Shown here piece after piece: positions 1-11,734 of a DNA stretch of 64,000 bases. Numbering within the stretch: position 1 is the first letter of the stretch; every line of letters begins with the position of its first letter. The translations under genes and the position numbers were made by a program. The stretch is from Moniliophthora roreri (taxonomy: Eukaryota; Basidiomycota; Agaricomycetes; Agaricales; Marasmiaceae). The stretch lies in assembly GCA_001466705.2 (NCBI GenBank), contig LATX02000057.1, forward strand, positions 186,001 through 250,000, read 5' to 3'. The notes beneath the pieces were generated by a model. That model did no database searches. It had not been told where the DNA came from and was given only the letters and a program-made list of their open reading frames with translations.

Positions 1-754
1 ATACGATCTCCTTCACTGATCCAACCACTTGGATTGACTAGCTTGGGTGCGTCGTCCATGCGACGAATCATGTCGGTCCTGACTCGCTTTGTGGAGCCTC
101 CGTTTGCGCGCTCCTTTTCATCATGATCAGATTGTGTGTCTTCTTTCATGATGGGGATGCCTCGCTCTCTGTAAAAAAAGCTGATAAGACGCCTAGGCCA
201 CTTTGTGTTCTTGCGCTCCTCCGTGAATGGCACCGCTACAGATTCTCGGGCAGCGGCTGACCGGATGATGTGTTCGAATTTTGTCTCGAAATAGTGTCTA
301 CGCGAGTAAGCGAAGAGTTCCTGGAATATTGTGAAAGACACACTTTCTGATGTAGACCATGACCCATGAGACTACCACCTTTTGTTTTTCTTTGAGCGAA
401 CGTAGGTTGACAGACGGAGAATACGTACCGGTGTCCCTAAACACATCTGAATGAATAGAATGACCTGCTGCCACGGCGTCAAAGAACTGAGATCTACGGT
501 CGCTAAACCGCACACAGTGATGGCGCTGACACAGTTGAAGAGAGCGTCGATGTAGGAAATGTGGTTCTGGCCATTGCTAGCATAGAATATCGCAGAAAAG
601 ATGAGCGGCGTGAATGTGCTGAAATTTTCGTTAAGGACTCTGACATGTAGATAACCTGCTGGCCCACTCACAAGAAGAGAATATGAACACGATAAAAGTT
701 GAGATGTTTTTTGATAAACCTCCAAAGTCGTGTGCCCAATGTCGTCGAAGACAT
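1..754 (-). CDS. TRK1: TRK-family potassium transporter, N-terminal part (runs off left edge)
   Basis: High-affinity K+ uptake transporter of the plasma membrane (TRK/HKT superfamily). Exons read from the minus strand are 754-672, 618-429, 378-344 and 297-1, with introns of 53, 50 and 46 nt. The spliced start reads MSSTTLGTRLWRFIKKHLNF, followed by the first membrane helix FTFTPLIFSAIFYASNG and the first pore-loop region ISYIDALFNCVSAITVCGL-ATVDLSSLTPWQQ, which matches fungal Trk1/Trk2 closely. After VSWVMVYIRK comes the hydrophilic, charged segment that begins the long cytoplasmic loop of fungal Trk proteins. The remaining helices and pore loops lie outside the window. The ATG at 754 was chosen because it gives the usual short fungal leader in frame with the first helix. 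No lesion is seen in the visible part. Confidence 0.9.
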
Positions 755-949
755 GTACTGGGGGGATTGGGTGAAAATTGCAAGCGGCCAAATTTTTCCC
801 AAGGAACGAACGGTTCGGGTGATGTACGGGAGATAGCCAGATCGCCAAAGAATTCACGGCAGGGAAAGGAACAAAAATGTCAAAGTCCAAACATAAAGGG
901 AGTACTTGGTCTTCGATCGTCGTCATGTTCGCTTAGGTCTGTCCGCCGC

Positions 950-980
<31 letters not shown>

Positions 981-1206
981 GCACGTTCGTTGTAATATTG
1001 GTGTCTTCATCACTTGTCAAGCATTCGATTCATGATAAGAAAAATACACTAATGTATGGAAACAACCGTGCTGGCACAAATAAAAAAAAATGTGAAGATG
1101 CCGATAATTACAAGATGTCAAGAAAAAGAGTGACCAACAATAATAAGGAGATAAGCAGGACTAGTGAGACGATATGGGTACTGTACTATATGCTGAACAA
1201 GCGAGT
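755..1206. other. Spacer between eIF4G and the TRK gene
   Basis: This 452-bp spacer separates two minus-strand genes. It holds the 3' end of eIF4G and the promoter of the TRK gene. Its only clear structure is an uninterrupted run of 28 T at 953-980. No open frame with coding character was found. Confidence 0.7.
953..980. repeat. Poly(T) tract, 28 nt
   Basis: Twenty-eight consecutive T on the plus strand (poly-A on the coding strand of the neighbouring genes). It lies 199-226 bp upstream of the TRK start codon and downstream of the eIF4G stop. Long dA:dT tracts exclude nucleosomes in fungal promoters, so it may serve the TRK promoter; that role is inference. Confidence 0.95.
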
Positions 1207-4200
1207 CTATGATGAGAGTTCAAAAACCTTCTGCCCGTTCTCTTCCGATTTGGTTGTGATACTTGTCCGTTTTTCATCAGTCAATCCAGCGCCCTTCAAC
1301 ATAATAGCGAAAAGAGTAGGTGCCTTTGGTGCGTCGATAGCAATGTCATCCAAGAATTCCGCAATTGACGTGAACGCTTGCTCAAATGCAGATGGCGAAC
1401 AAAGATTCTTCGAGACCGCTCGTTTGAAGAGGTCACCAACAAGCTCAGCATCGGCCTGCTTCGACTCGACAGCCTTCGAAATAAGCTTGTCGACCAGAAG
1501 ATGGTGATGTTGCGAAGGCAACTTCTCGAAGTAGTCCTCGGCCTCATCAATATTCCGCACCGCGAAGAACTCTTTCAAGTCTTCATCGATCTTCTTCTTC
1601 GCGTCCGCCTCGGACATCTCGACCTCTGAATCTTCGCTATCCACATCAGAATTGTTCCCTGATTCCAGTGCGCGACCGCTAGGTTCAGGATCAAGTGGCT
1701 TCGAACGTGGTTGAAGAACGAGCTTCTTGCGCTGAGGTTGTTCCCCACCGTGGCCAAGGTCGACACTGGCCTTGCGACTCGGTGGCCTGCTGCTCTTTGA
1801 GCTGGATGCTTCGGCAACAGCGTCGGTTTGGAGCATCTGGAACATGTTCGCGCTAGAATTGCTTCTTGACAGCGATTCGCGCTTGCTCTCCTTCTTACCA
1901 GCGAATACACTGCTGGGACCAAATGTCATGGGCGTACCCTTGTTGCTGATCTGACCAAACTTAGACAGGTCTCCGGCCTTTGCAGGGGCACGAGGAGCGC
2001 CACCGGCGACAGCCCAACCATCAGGGCCGACCTGGTTGGCCTCCGATCTGTCCATACCACGCCTTGAACCAGTGCGAGACATGGGCTGCACTCCACGAGC
2101 GTACGTCTCCTTCTCTTTCAAATCTTTGGCGGCCTATGGACGATATTAGCAATGGAATGGACAACTACAGGTCCGCCACGTACTGCTTCTCGGACTTGTG
2201 CAATTGTTGTTGGGGCCGTCACGGCATTTCTGTGAACCCACTTTCGCTCACGGAGTTCGATGACATCCTAGAGAACATTCAATACCACTGCAAAGAACCA
2301 TGACGCCGACATACCTGCAACATAAATTGCATTCGTGAGCTAACATTCTGGCTTCTTGTCAGTTCTTTCATGCGAGAGAAGTAGACATCCATATGGGCTT
2401 TAGCCTTGGGGGTATCGAGGAGCTGACCGACAGTGGTGAGGAGTTTACATAGGGACTCGATTTCTTCCTCTTCAGGGTTCTCAACATTGCCAAGTAGTTT
2501 CTTCACACACTCGTGCATGATACGCTCGGTTAACATCTGAAGCTTGAATAGCTCTCCAATGAACCGGATGAGACCAAGGCCCTGTCGCTTAGCCTTCTGC
2601 GCAGCGTAGTATTCGTCAGAATATAAAGCGACCTCTCCATCGCCGCCACCTTCCTCGTCCTTCTTTGCAGCAGCCTGGTCCTCCATAGCCTTGGAAGCTG
2701 CAGCTGCAGCTGTTGTCTCTTTGGCCACCCAACCACGCTCAAAGTCCTCTTGACAACGGTTGAGGAGGTACTTCCTGAAGAGCTGACCACCTGCGATAGG
2801 CTTGCCCTCTGCGTTCTTGATACCTTCATCTTGGACCTGGGGGCTAATCTGCTCCATCATCTTTCGACACAAACGAGCGTACATCTCGGAGAAGGTAGCC
2901 TCATCCGTGGCTTTCTCAAACACAAGTCGAATGACCTGGATGAGAGTACGTCCGTCCTTCTCGTTTTCAGACTTGTTCGCCCAGGCGATGATCTGATCAG
3001 AGATGGAATCGAACTTGTCCATTGTGATCTTGTTGAGCAGACCCTTGACCTTCCGGTCAACAACCTCTGGAGAGTCGGCATCAACTGCACCGAGAGTTTT
3101 ACGATCCCAACGGTTAGCGGTGACCTGTAGGGGTGCGACGGGTTCAAGAGGAGGTTGAGAGTTGGCAGCATGGTGTACGTGAGGTGTGGCCTGCTTGTTA
3201 GGATCTCTCTCGCCACCACGCTTGCTTCGGGTGCGGCGATTGTCCATAGAAGAACCAGGCCCGCCTTGGCTAGCAGTTCGGTGCATCTGTCCGGGGCGCG
3301 TGTATTGCATGCCACCAGCAACGTTGGTGGAAACAGAACGACCACCATTGGTAAGTTTGAAATCGCTGGGGACTTTGGCGTTCGGTGTGGTACCAAAGTT
3401 GCCCATGCCGCCGAATGGACTGCCTGCGCCTGGTTTTCCGAAGCCTCCAGGTGAGCTGAAACCAAGACCTATTGATGCTGACCGTGAGGGAGTAACACCT
3501 GAAGCTTGGCGGTGGCGACCCGAACCGCCACGACTCATAGTGAAGTTGGATTGGTCAACAGGCTCCAGACCGATGGCGTCAAGGGGAGGAAGCATGTCAG
3601 GTTTTTCCTTGCATATCGACATGAACTGAAGGAGGAAATCACGGTCGTATCTAGCATAGACAAGTTCAATTAAAGTAAGAATAGTATGAGATGATAGCCT
3701 CACCTGAATTTACCTTTGGTTGCGTTCACATTGAGCTCAACCATGGGGCTCTTCACACCTTCAGGATAAGGAACGCTACCGAGGTCTTCAATAACACGGG
3801 CCGTTGCAAGAGCAGAAGGAAGAGGAGCGGGGACATTGGATTTAGATGCAGTTGTCAGGTCGAGAGGTCCTGGTCTCCGTCTGGTGGGAGTATCAGCGGC
3901 GGTGTCAATCTTCAACGGTGTTCGCTCTGCTTTCTTCTCCTCTCGAGAAACTTCCTTGGGTTCTTCAATCTCGCCCTCTTCCCTCTCTGCCTCCTTGGCT
4001 TTGGCGGCCTCAGCCTCGGCGGCAGCCTTTGCAGCTTCTTCCTTCTGCAGGCGCTCCTTCTCCTCAGCCTCTTTCTTGGCTCGGGCTTCCTCTTCTTCCC
4101 GAAGCCGCTCCTTCTCTTTGGCATCTTCCTCGGCCTTTCTACGCTCCTCCTCCTCCTTGCGAGCACGTTCTTGTTCTTCGGCAACGCGCTTCTTCTCCTC

Positions 4201-6113
4201 TTCCTCTTTTCTCAGTCGTTCTCTCTCCTCCTCCTTCTTTCGTTTCTCTTCCTCCTGCCTCTTCTTCTGCTCTTCTTCCTCTTTCCTCTTCTTCTGTTCT
4301 TCTTCTTCCTTCCTCTTACGCTCCTCTTCCTTCTTGCGTTCCTCCTCCTTCTTGCGCTCTTCTTCCTTCTTACGTTCTTCTTCCTTCTTCTTCTTCTCCT
4401 CCTCCTTCTTCTTCTTCTCGGCCTCCTCCTTCTCTTTCTTCAGACGTTCTACCTCCTTGGCTTTCTTTTCAGCCTCCTCTTTCTCTTTCCTCTCCTTCTC
4501 CTTGTCTTTGGGATTTTCGATCTTTATCGGCTTCTTGCTCGGACTGTTGACGCCAGGGGATGCACTAGGCGGTGACACGACGCTCCCCGACGACGGCGTA
4601 TGCTGATGATGCTTTATCCGTGACAAGTCAAGCTCCGAGCCATCTGCCGACTTGATTGTGACCTTTGACGACGTTCTCTGCTGCGGCACGAACGCATTCG
4701 CATTGGGATTTATGCGACTAGCTGTCGTAGATGGTGTAGCGGGTGGTGAAGTCATGCTACTTATACTGGTCGACGATGAATGGGAGAGGGGAGGTGGCGG
4801 CTGAGGACTATGAGGAGCGGCGTGCTGTGGCGTAGGCGTACCAGGAGGGCCTAGTGGTGGCGGTTGAGTTCGGGGAGACATGGGCATGCCAGCATGTGGA
4901 GGTTGAGGTACGTGACCACCCGGTGGTGGATGGGGCATTTGAGGGTGTTGATGCTGGGGAGGCATACCAGGATGTTGTGGGACACCATAACCCCAGGGAG
5001 GAGGAGGATACATGTATGATTGGTCGTACTGAGGGGCAAAAATTCCATGAAAAACGAATTGCAGAAAGCAAGCATAAAAAGACATACGTAGTAACCCGGC
5101 CAACCCGGTACTTGCATTTGTGGCTGCTGCATGTGGGGAGGCGGTTGAGGCATCTGGGGCGGCTGCCCAGCATGTGGAGGCGGTGCGAGTCGTGGGCTTC
5201 CTAACGAAGCCGGCATTTGGTTGTGTCCTGGCGGACCATTACCATTGGGAGGTCGTGGGCCAGTGCCGTTGGGCACTTGGCGTGAATATACAGGTGACCG
5301 AGGGACTTGTGCTGGTGAGTTTTGAGGTTGATTTCTCATGCCATTCTGAGGTACAAAAGTTGGAAAGGAGTGGCCGGCCTGGGACGCTGATCCGGAAGAT
5401 TGCGTCGGTTGGCCTGAAGAAGAAGGCTGTGATGTAGAAGGAAGATTGGAAGGTCTGACTGAGGGTGAAGAAGTGGCAGAAGAGGATGTCTGTGAAGAAG
5501 ATTGGGAAGGTTTTTGGAACAATTTTGCAATGTCCGCTTTATTGATCTTGGGGGGCCCAGAAGTAGTTGGTGTCGAAGAACCTGATGCCGAAGAGCCAGC
5601 GGCTGACGACGACGACGCTGATGTCGCAGGAGGTTTTGTTGATACTGAAGACTTGCCATTTATTTGGCTCCCAACGGCCGCTGGTACTGAGCCAAATGAC
5701 TTTACGCCTTCAGTAGACTTTATCGGCGATGTAGCGGCGGCAGGTGAAGATGATATAGTTGCAGATGCGTCATCAATTGACCCAAACGATACTACCGACC
5801 CTTAAAAAAAAAAAACCGTGAAAGGTCAGAAAAATTGCGGACGACAGGTAACAACTTTCCCACCTGTTTTCGCTGCTCCAGCGGTGTTACGCGAAATACT
5901 AACGCCATCTTTTATTGGAACGCCTTGACCAAGGGTACTAGGCCGTCTCGAATGAGTAGCAGTAGCAGATGTAGTAGACTGGGGTGCTGGAGATTGTGAA
6001 CGGGGAGAGCTAGCAGAAGCACTCTGAGGTGGGCCTCTTGCCCAGGCAGACTGTGATGATAGCTTGGACGGTGGAATCTTTGCTGAGCCTGAAGCAGTCG
6101 AGGATTTGCTCAT
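1207..6113 (-). CDS. eIF4G: Translation initiation factor eIF4G
   Basis: Scaffold of the cap-binding complex eIF4F, which joins eIF4E, eIF4A and PABP to recruit mRNA. Exons: 6113-5864, 5800-5088, 5028-3704, 3650-2315, 2267-2184, 2133-1207; 1,544 aa. Domains in order: a long Ser/Pro/Gln-rich N-terminus; a Lys/Glu/Arg-rich tract of about 170 residues (DNA 4000-4530); the eIF4E-binding motif YDRDFLLQF (YxxxxL-phi) near residue 764, formed across the 3703/3651 splice junction; an RGG-like linker; the MIF4G HEAT domain at about 965-1215 (from NRWDRKTLGAV); a phosphorylation-prone Ser-rich linker; and an MA3 domain at about 1409-1525 (from MSEADAKKKIDEDL). The first ATG gives a continuous frame across all junctions. 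The whole domain order is that of basidiomycete eIF4G, so the identification is firm; exact binding of PABP at the N-terminus is inferred from the family. Confidence 0.95.
4000..4530 (-). repeat. Degenerate KKEEER-type coding repeat in eIF4G
   Basis: The eIF4G frame here is almost only Lys, Glu and Arg with Ala, built from repeats such as KKEEER and KRKEEEE. The tightest part (about 4230-4400) repeats a near-perfect 21-nt unit. It predicts a long single alpha helix or coiled coil. The opposite strand is open in several frames only because of this composition. Confidence 0.85.
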
Positions 6114-6491
6114 TCTACAATGTCTAGAATGAGTCCATGAAACAGGGAAAAAATGGAAAGACGACCCACGAATTTTTTATTGGAAAAAAATGAGGTGAAA
6201 CTTGTTGTCTGTTTGATTTGTATGGATCGGTCGTTAAAAATGACCTGTCCAGCAAGTCCAAAAGCAAGCTGGAACAATGTCTAGAGAGAAAATACACGGA
6301 CGCTCAAGAATTGGCTGTCCGGTCTCTGAGTCCTGTAGGCGGACGAAGTCAAGGAAGACGGGCCTTGCAACATCCTGCACATGCAAAAATGTAGGGCTGA
6401 CTAAGCTTACTCGGCTTGATTCATGGCATGCGGCACCGCTTACAGGCAACAATGTCATTGCAAACCACACTAACTACACTAGTTCCACTGT

Positions 6492-7741
6492 CTATGCTTT
6501 GGTACGACCCAACTCCATATATGAGTCCCCTGTTGAGTTTATCCCAAATGGCCCCGTAGACACTGTCTCCCTTCCAACAGCAAAGTTAGGCCTTGATTCC
6601 ACGGAGATGGTTCCCTTCCCAGACGAGCCAGCTCGGGTTTGCTGAGAATTGAAATCACTGGACGTCATACCCAGACTGGTCATTATGATGATCATAGTCG
6701 GGACAATAGCCTATGCCAAGGGACCTCAGTAAAACGTCGGCCGCAAGATGTAATAACATCAAAACTAACCGTGAGTTGCGCGATAGGGTCGTACACGATG
6801 TAAAACGCATTGCTGCCGATAAAGTAGAGCGTAATTTCGATAATCAAGGCGGAAGAGTATATGGCACCCGACTCGATGATCAGAATCAAAACTCGACGGT
6901 ATTTTATCGACGACTTGGTGTGAGCAGTGTCTATTTGTCTGCCAATCCACCTGCATATCAAACGGTTAGAAAACGTGAAGTAAAGGATGTAGTAACGAAC
7001 ACGTACCAAATCCTAAACGCAATAAGCGAGGTAACGAGAACGTTGGTAGCGAGTGACAAGCTGAATAAACTGCCGTTCCACTTCGGTAGATCATCTGCAA
7101 ACGCGCTGTGTGTCGCCTTTGCTCTCGCAAAAATAACCGCTTGACCAAATCCACACACTAGCCCAGGCACACATTCATCAACACATCCGTCGCTATTGAC
7201 ATCACAGGAAAGCACGCACCAGCAGATGCAACGATCAAGAGTGCCGGCCCCACGGAAGCCATCAAACTCTCTCCCCATACGTGATAACATCTCCACACCT
7301 ACGAAGGGGAATGAGCGCAACCCAAAGCACTGATTGAAGTCATGCACACCAAGATACTGTCTCCCAAAATCGAATTCACCGTATGGATCGTCACCTTTGC
7401 CACGTTGGCCGGAATCGACACGTCCGAAAAAAAAGCTCCCGGTCCTCCAGGTTGATCTCGCAACTCGATAAACCCGATGATCAACCTCGAAAAGCCCATG
7501 GAAACGTGTATTGTAGAAAAAATGAACATGAATACGGCGATAATGAAGATGACGGGTTTAACTGTCGGCGTTCGGCGTTTGAACTTGACAATAAAAAGGT
7601 AGGAGAAGAAGAGGGAGAGGTTAATTCCTGTAGAATCATCAGAATCATTACGCGGAGCTGAGAATGCAGAGGCGCACCATAGAACAATGTCTCCAGCCAT
7701 ATGGCCGTCAGGTAGGCTTTGTCCAGCGGTAAAGGGGCCAT
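6492..7741 (-). CDS. Seven-pass orphan membrane protein of Agaricomycetes
   Basis: Exons: 7741-7678, 7627-7350, 7298-7220, 7157-7007, 6950-6770, 6710-6492; 323 aa, with all five introns 50-62 nt. The start MAPLPLDKAYLTAIWLETLF is characteristic of a very large Agaricomycete family. About seven hydrophobic segments follow, including YLFIVKF, VIFIIAVFMFIFST, SVGPALLIVASA, LATNVLVTSLIAFRIW, LILIIESGAIYSSALIIEI and IVPTMIIIMTS. The conserved loop SDVSIPANVAKVTIHTVNS and the motif DSILVWRCYHVWG are also typical. The short cytoplasmic tail is Ser/Thr-rich. The topology resembles a receptor, but function is unknown and no ligand or G-protein motif can be claimed. The frame is intact throughout, so the gene is probably active. 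Confidence 0.85.
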
Positions 7742-9054
7742 AGTAATTGTTTCAATGAGAGCGACAGGTTGGGGGAGGGGCGGGGGTAGGGGTAACCACT
7801 TGAAGAAAGCTACTTCGCGAGCACAATGTCATTATAAATTTGCTATTGAGCGGGCAGCCGGGCTAGCCTCGTATGGAACCTGGAGATCTAGAGAGTAATT
7901 TGATTATTTGAATGGAGCAGAGAAGTTCGAATATGTGCGCCAATACATCACGTTATTGAGCAACCTCCGTGGGTGAAAGTTTGAAAATCACAGGAGAATC
8001 ATCTCCACAAATCATGTTTTGATGAGCTCTATATGAGCCCTTGTTGATGCGGAACCCGATATGCAGCGCCAAAACGAGGTTCTGTAGATGAGGATCACAA
8101 ATGCCTCACGGTGTTGTGGCTATGTATAGCCCGAAGGCATGTGCATCTGGAAAGTGTTTGCGAAGTCTGCACACGGTGCTGACTTTGCATCAATCAAGAG
8201 TGGTGCTCAAGTCAGTCATTCGGACCTGAAAACCATTTTGCTAGCTCGAAAGGAATAGATATGGAAATTTCGTGATAAAAAATCTCCGTTGGCACTTGAA
8301 TCATGTATCGCATTTTGGTGATGGATTAGACGGCACAACCCGCCATTTTTCTCGCGAGATGACGGACGGTGGCACTTGATACGAGTAATGTCGGCTCCAG
8401 CAATACACTGCAAAGGGTGTATAGTATAAGGATTTATAATCAATGAATGAATGATAGCGGACCTGAACGCATGCTTCATTAACTAGTTGATACGATAACA
8501 ACTCCCTCTAGCTTCATGTTCTCCCAGGTAGAGCTGCTTGTTCCCTACGAAGGCGAAAGTCATTCGCCATCCATGCTGTCATTTTCAGACACCAACGGGG
8601 CAACAGTCAGTGGAGAAACCCTTAAGGGGATATTTGTTGTAACGCCATTCATGGGCGTCGCCCTTCAAAACCATTACATCACCATTCAGAGAACGGCTTA
8701 AGAGCGACTGCGGCAGGAGATCGCGGGGAAGCCGCAGGTTCACGAACTATATAGCGGCGACGTGACCCTGAGGAATATGGAGCTCGCCCGCTCGTGAGCA
8801 TTGTCAGACGTCCAAGGCATAGCTCACCATTCTGGTGGGTGAGAGGCGAGGACCACATGGCAGAAGATTACTATATTACCTGTCAATGTCATGACCATTA
8901 AGCGATAGGACCGGGCGCCATTTGAACAGAAAACCTACTCTCGTCCATGGGTGACAGTTCTTGCGCAGTATATGGTAGAGTCAACGGACTGCGCCCCTGT
9001 TTCTAGCCAAATCTTTGGCAGGTTTCCCGCTGCGCAGACTCATTCTGGACAAAG
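7742..9054. other. Intergenic region without a supportable gene
   Basis: About 1.3 kb between divergently transcribed genes (minus-strand orphan membrane protein, plus-strand hydrolase). Only short frames of 60-90 codons occur, without splice-linked partners or family resemblance. It presumably holds both promoters. Confidence 0.6.
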
Positions 9055-9061
9055 TATAAAA
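9055..9061 (+). promoter_or_regulatory. TATA box of the hydrolase gene
   Basis: TATAAAA, 33 bp before the ATG at 9094. A start about 30 bp downstream would give an almost leaderless mRNA, so initiation a little farther upstream or a different element is possible. Confidence 0.5.
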
Positions 9062-9093
9062 CTGGGAGCTTTGACCTAAATCCCTAAGCCAAC

Positions 9094-10074
9094 ATGACTA
9101 CCATCGACCCGAAGGAGAAAATCCTAGTCCTTCCAGACGGCAGAGACCTCGCATATTGCGAAAACGGCATTCCTAGCAGCAACACCATCGTCCTGTTTTT
9201 GCATGGATTATTTGGAGTCGGTAGAGCCGATCGACAAATGCCTGCCTGGCGGGACGCAGGTGTCCATGTAGTCGTACCGACTCTACCTGGTTTCGGTAAC
9301 TCTTCCGACCGTCCGAAATCCATCCCATATGCCGTGAGCCTTGGTCGGGACATGGCCGCGTTAATCGAGCATCTTCATCCCAACGAGCCGAACCTAAGGA
9401 TTTATGTTGGTGGAGGATCGTATGGAACCGCAGGAGCGCAGATGCTGTATGGGTTGCCCTTTGACATCTTTCCGTACGGCAAAAACATCGTTGGCACGAT
9501 GTTACTTGCTCCCCTCTCTCCCTTTCGACACGACAAGGATTACACCAAAGGAATGACTTGGCAAAATTGGATCGGCGTAGGACCGCCATCTCAGCTTGTC
9601 CCTTTCCAGCTACTTCAACGCATGACCTCGTCTGTGATTGGAATGAAATTCAAGACGGTGGAGAAAGCTGAAGCGTTCCTTCGAGGAATGCTGTTCGATA
9701 AAGCCACTGCCGAAGAGAGAGAGGCTTTCACGAAATGGAAGGCGAGAGAAGGCGTTGCCGAGGGCCAGTTTGAGAGGGAAATAGCTGAGAATGCTGTGAA
9801 AAGCATCAGGAATTGGTCTGGGTTTTTGGAAGGTGCAGATGTACTTCATTCAGACTGGGGCTTTGTGCCGTCGATGTTGGATGAGGAGCACTGTAAACGA
9901 CCGATTTTGATCGTGGCTTCCAAAGAAGATCCTCTAGGGACACATATGGCAACGTGGCTTGCAGAGAATTACAAGAATGCGCAACTGAAATGGATCCCTG
10001 GAGGTCATATTTCTGCGGCATGGGAAATGGATGCAATTTGGAGAGAATTCATGGAGGGAATCGATGGAAATTAG
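9094..10074 (+). CDS. Alpha/beta-hydrolase fold protein
   Basis: Intronless gene of 326 aa, unusual here because most neighbours are split. The fold is recognised by the oxyanion-hole motif FLHGLFG (about residue 32), the nucleophile elbow GGSYG (G-x-S-x-G, about residue 109), the acid loop ASKEDPLG (about 275) and the catalytic histidine in GGHISAAW (about 305), all in the expected order and spacing. No signal peptide is seen, so it is probably cytosolic. The segment between the elbow and the acid loop is a helical cap. It belongs to the fold-1 hydrolase group (esterase, epoxide hydrolase or C-C hydrolase relatives); the substrate cannot be read from the sequence. Start chosen at the first ATG after the TATA box, in context AACATGA. 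Confidence 0.88.
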   Translation: MTTIDPKEKILVLPDGRDLAYCENGIPSSNTIVLFLHGLFGVGRADRQMPAWRDAGVHVVVPTLPGFGNSSDRPKSIPYAVSLGRDMAALIEHLHPNEPNLRIYVGGGSYGTAGAQMLYGLPFDIFPYGKNIVGTMLLAPLSPFRHDKDYTKGMTWQNWIGVGPPSQLVPFQLLQRMTSSVIGMKFKTVEKAEAFLRGMLFDKATAEEREAFTKWKAREGVAEGQFEREIAENAVKSIRNWSGFLEGADVLHSDWGFVPSMLDEEHCKRPILIVASKEDPLGTHMATWLAENYKNAQLKWIPGGHISAAWEMDAIWREFMEGIDGN

Positions 10075-10845
10075 CAGATAGCTGCTTAGTAGGGATAGTT
10101 TATTTATTTGGGCTTTGTTTTGTATACCGTCAGCGTTTACCGAAGCATTTACCAAATTTTCAACTTGCACCACAACGTTTTTGCACGCCTTCGCACGTCT
10201 CTGACCCCACTCAACGACCTATTTTCCTGGATATGGTTGTTCAAGTCATGGAAAAGGTGACTGAAGTACCATTTAGTTGGCATACTCAGTCATGGTGCTC
10301 GCTTTTCTCTGGTAAGGCAATAGTCTCGATCTCCCCCCGAATGATGTGCATTGTTTTTTTCGTACAATTGTTCCTGCGGAGAAAGGCTACTAAAGACAGT
10401 CATTCTGTGATAGCAAATAGGGATACTGAACCGTTCCCGTATCTCGTACCAACTTGATTGCTGACTTTACCTTTTTCAGACTCCTCAAGCTCTCAAGAGT
10501 GCCGCCCCATGGCCAAGCATCCTAGTTCAGTCAAGCGGCTCCTGTGCAAATCGCCCCGCACAATCCAGTACCTCTACGTAGTACATCTCATATATGACGA
10601 CTGGCCATGTCCTCTTCGCATGTTTGTCCGTATTTCTGCTATCAATGCCACACGTGTTCTCCATGAAGACTTCCCAAGCGATTTACGCGTGTTATCAGAT
10701 GGACGGAAGCTCCATAACGAGTCATCACACGCCGGTAAAGCGTGTAGGATTGGTAGAAATAGAGAGCGCGGTCTCCTAGCCGGATCCAACTCCATCCCCC
10801 CAACCGTCCCACTTTACACACTCATAAATCTTGCTAGAATCTAGA
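10075..10845. other. Intergenic region, nothing recognised
   Basis: About 770 bp downstream of the hydrolase. Frames are short and overlapping and none resembles a known family. Confidence 0.6.
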
Positions 10846-11497
10846 ATGATTGCCCAAGAGGTGGGTATATTTTATGAACTTGTTCCGCTGACGGCTAACT
10901 AGTGTCGATGTAGATGCATAATTTCCACAACACGGACGTCGATATTTGCGAGCTGCTTCGCACCATGTCCCTCAGAGAACAAAAATTCGTGAGTGCAACA
11001 GTAGGCAGAAGCCATCCCAGATAACGGAGGTGGTAATACACCTGGAGAAAGGACAATTTCGGGAACACTACCCAAAGGGTATTTCATCCAGCACCCGTGG
11101 AAGACGAGCTCATGTCAGACGGAACACAGGCGTGTATCCTTTAATCTCTCCGACCAGTACGCCATCTTACAGCTCCCCAATACAGTCCGACACAGCATCG
11201 GAGTGCTCCAGCTCCAACACACACTTAAGAAGCGAAACATACGGCTGCGCCTATCTCAAAGCCCTCCAAGCGCAACTCGATTGCTATCCAACAACCGGCG
11301 GAGAGTATCTCGAAGCAATTTTCACACATCGAGAAATCCTTTTCGCGTATCCCAGTTCTCACCAGGAATGTGCCAGGGCTTTCAGTGATATTGCGTTCCA
11401 GCTTGAACACAGGGCATGGAGAGCAGATCGGGATGCTGATACGGAAGCCGTTATGGCGTTTCGACACGAGGCCTGGATGATTGCGGCCAAGCTGTAA
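10846..11497 (+). CDS. Uncharacterised basidiomycete protein (splicing partly uncertain)
   Basis: Exon 1 10846-10860 and exon 2 10914-10988 join cleanly (intron 10861-10913, 53 nt) to read MIAQEMHNFHNTDVD and on to LREQKF, followed by a good GTGAGT donor. The last exon is in frame to the stop at 11497, but its acceptor is uncertain: the in-frame AG at 11020 gives only a 32-nt intron, the one at 11077 an 89-nt intron. The C-terminal 85 residues (about YGCAYLKALQ to EAWMIAAKL) look like genuine coding sequence, with a pattern I associate with small Agaricomycete proteins of unknown function: a helical region containing THREILFAY and HRAWRADRDADTEAV. A Ser/Thr/Pro-rich linker precedes it. No signal peptide or membrane segment. 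Function unknown. Confidence 0.55.
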
Positions 11498-11734
11498 GGA
11501 CGAGAATCTCTCTACCAGATGAGCGTTAATTGCTTATCCTGTGTAGACAACCGCACCAGAAACAGGATGAGAGGCGCCTTGACAGCGACGTCCAGCACGT
11601 TTCAAATGCGCCTATTCGTTGTGTCATGCAACCTGTATTCTAGTATCCTCGGTCTTGTCTACATTTATTTGGACTGCTCCCCTGTACCCATGCCACTGGC
11701 GGATTGCAATGTGTACCATGTATGTATAACTCAT

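Noticed and set aside
3691..4606. Long plus-strand open frames (up to 294 codons) rich in Leu, Ser or Phe
   Set aside because: They are the antisense of the Lys/Glu repeat in eIF4G. Composition alone keeps them open in several frames, and they show no domain.
8516..8701. 61-codon plus-strand open frame starting MFSQVELLVPYEGE
   Set aside because: Too short, with no relative, splice partner or promoter structure.
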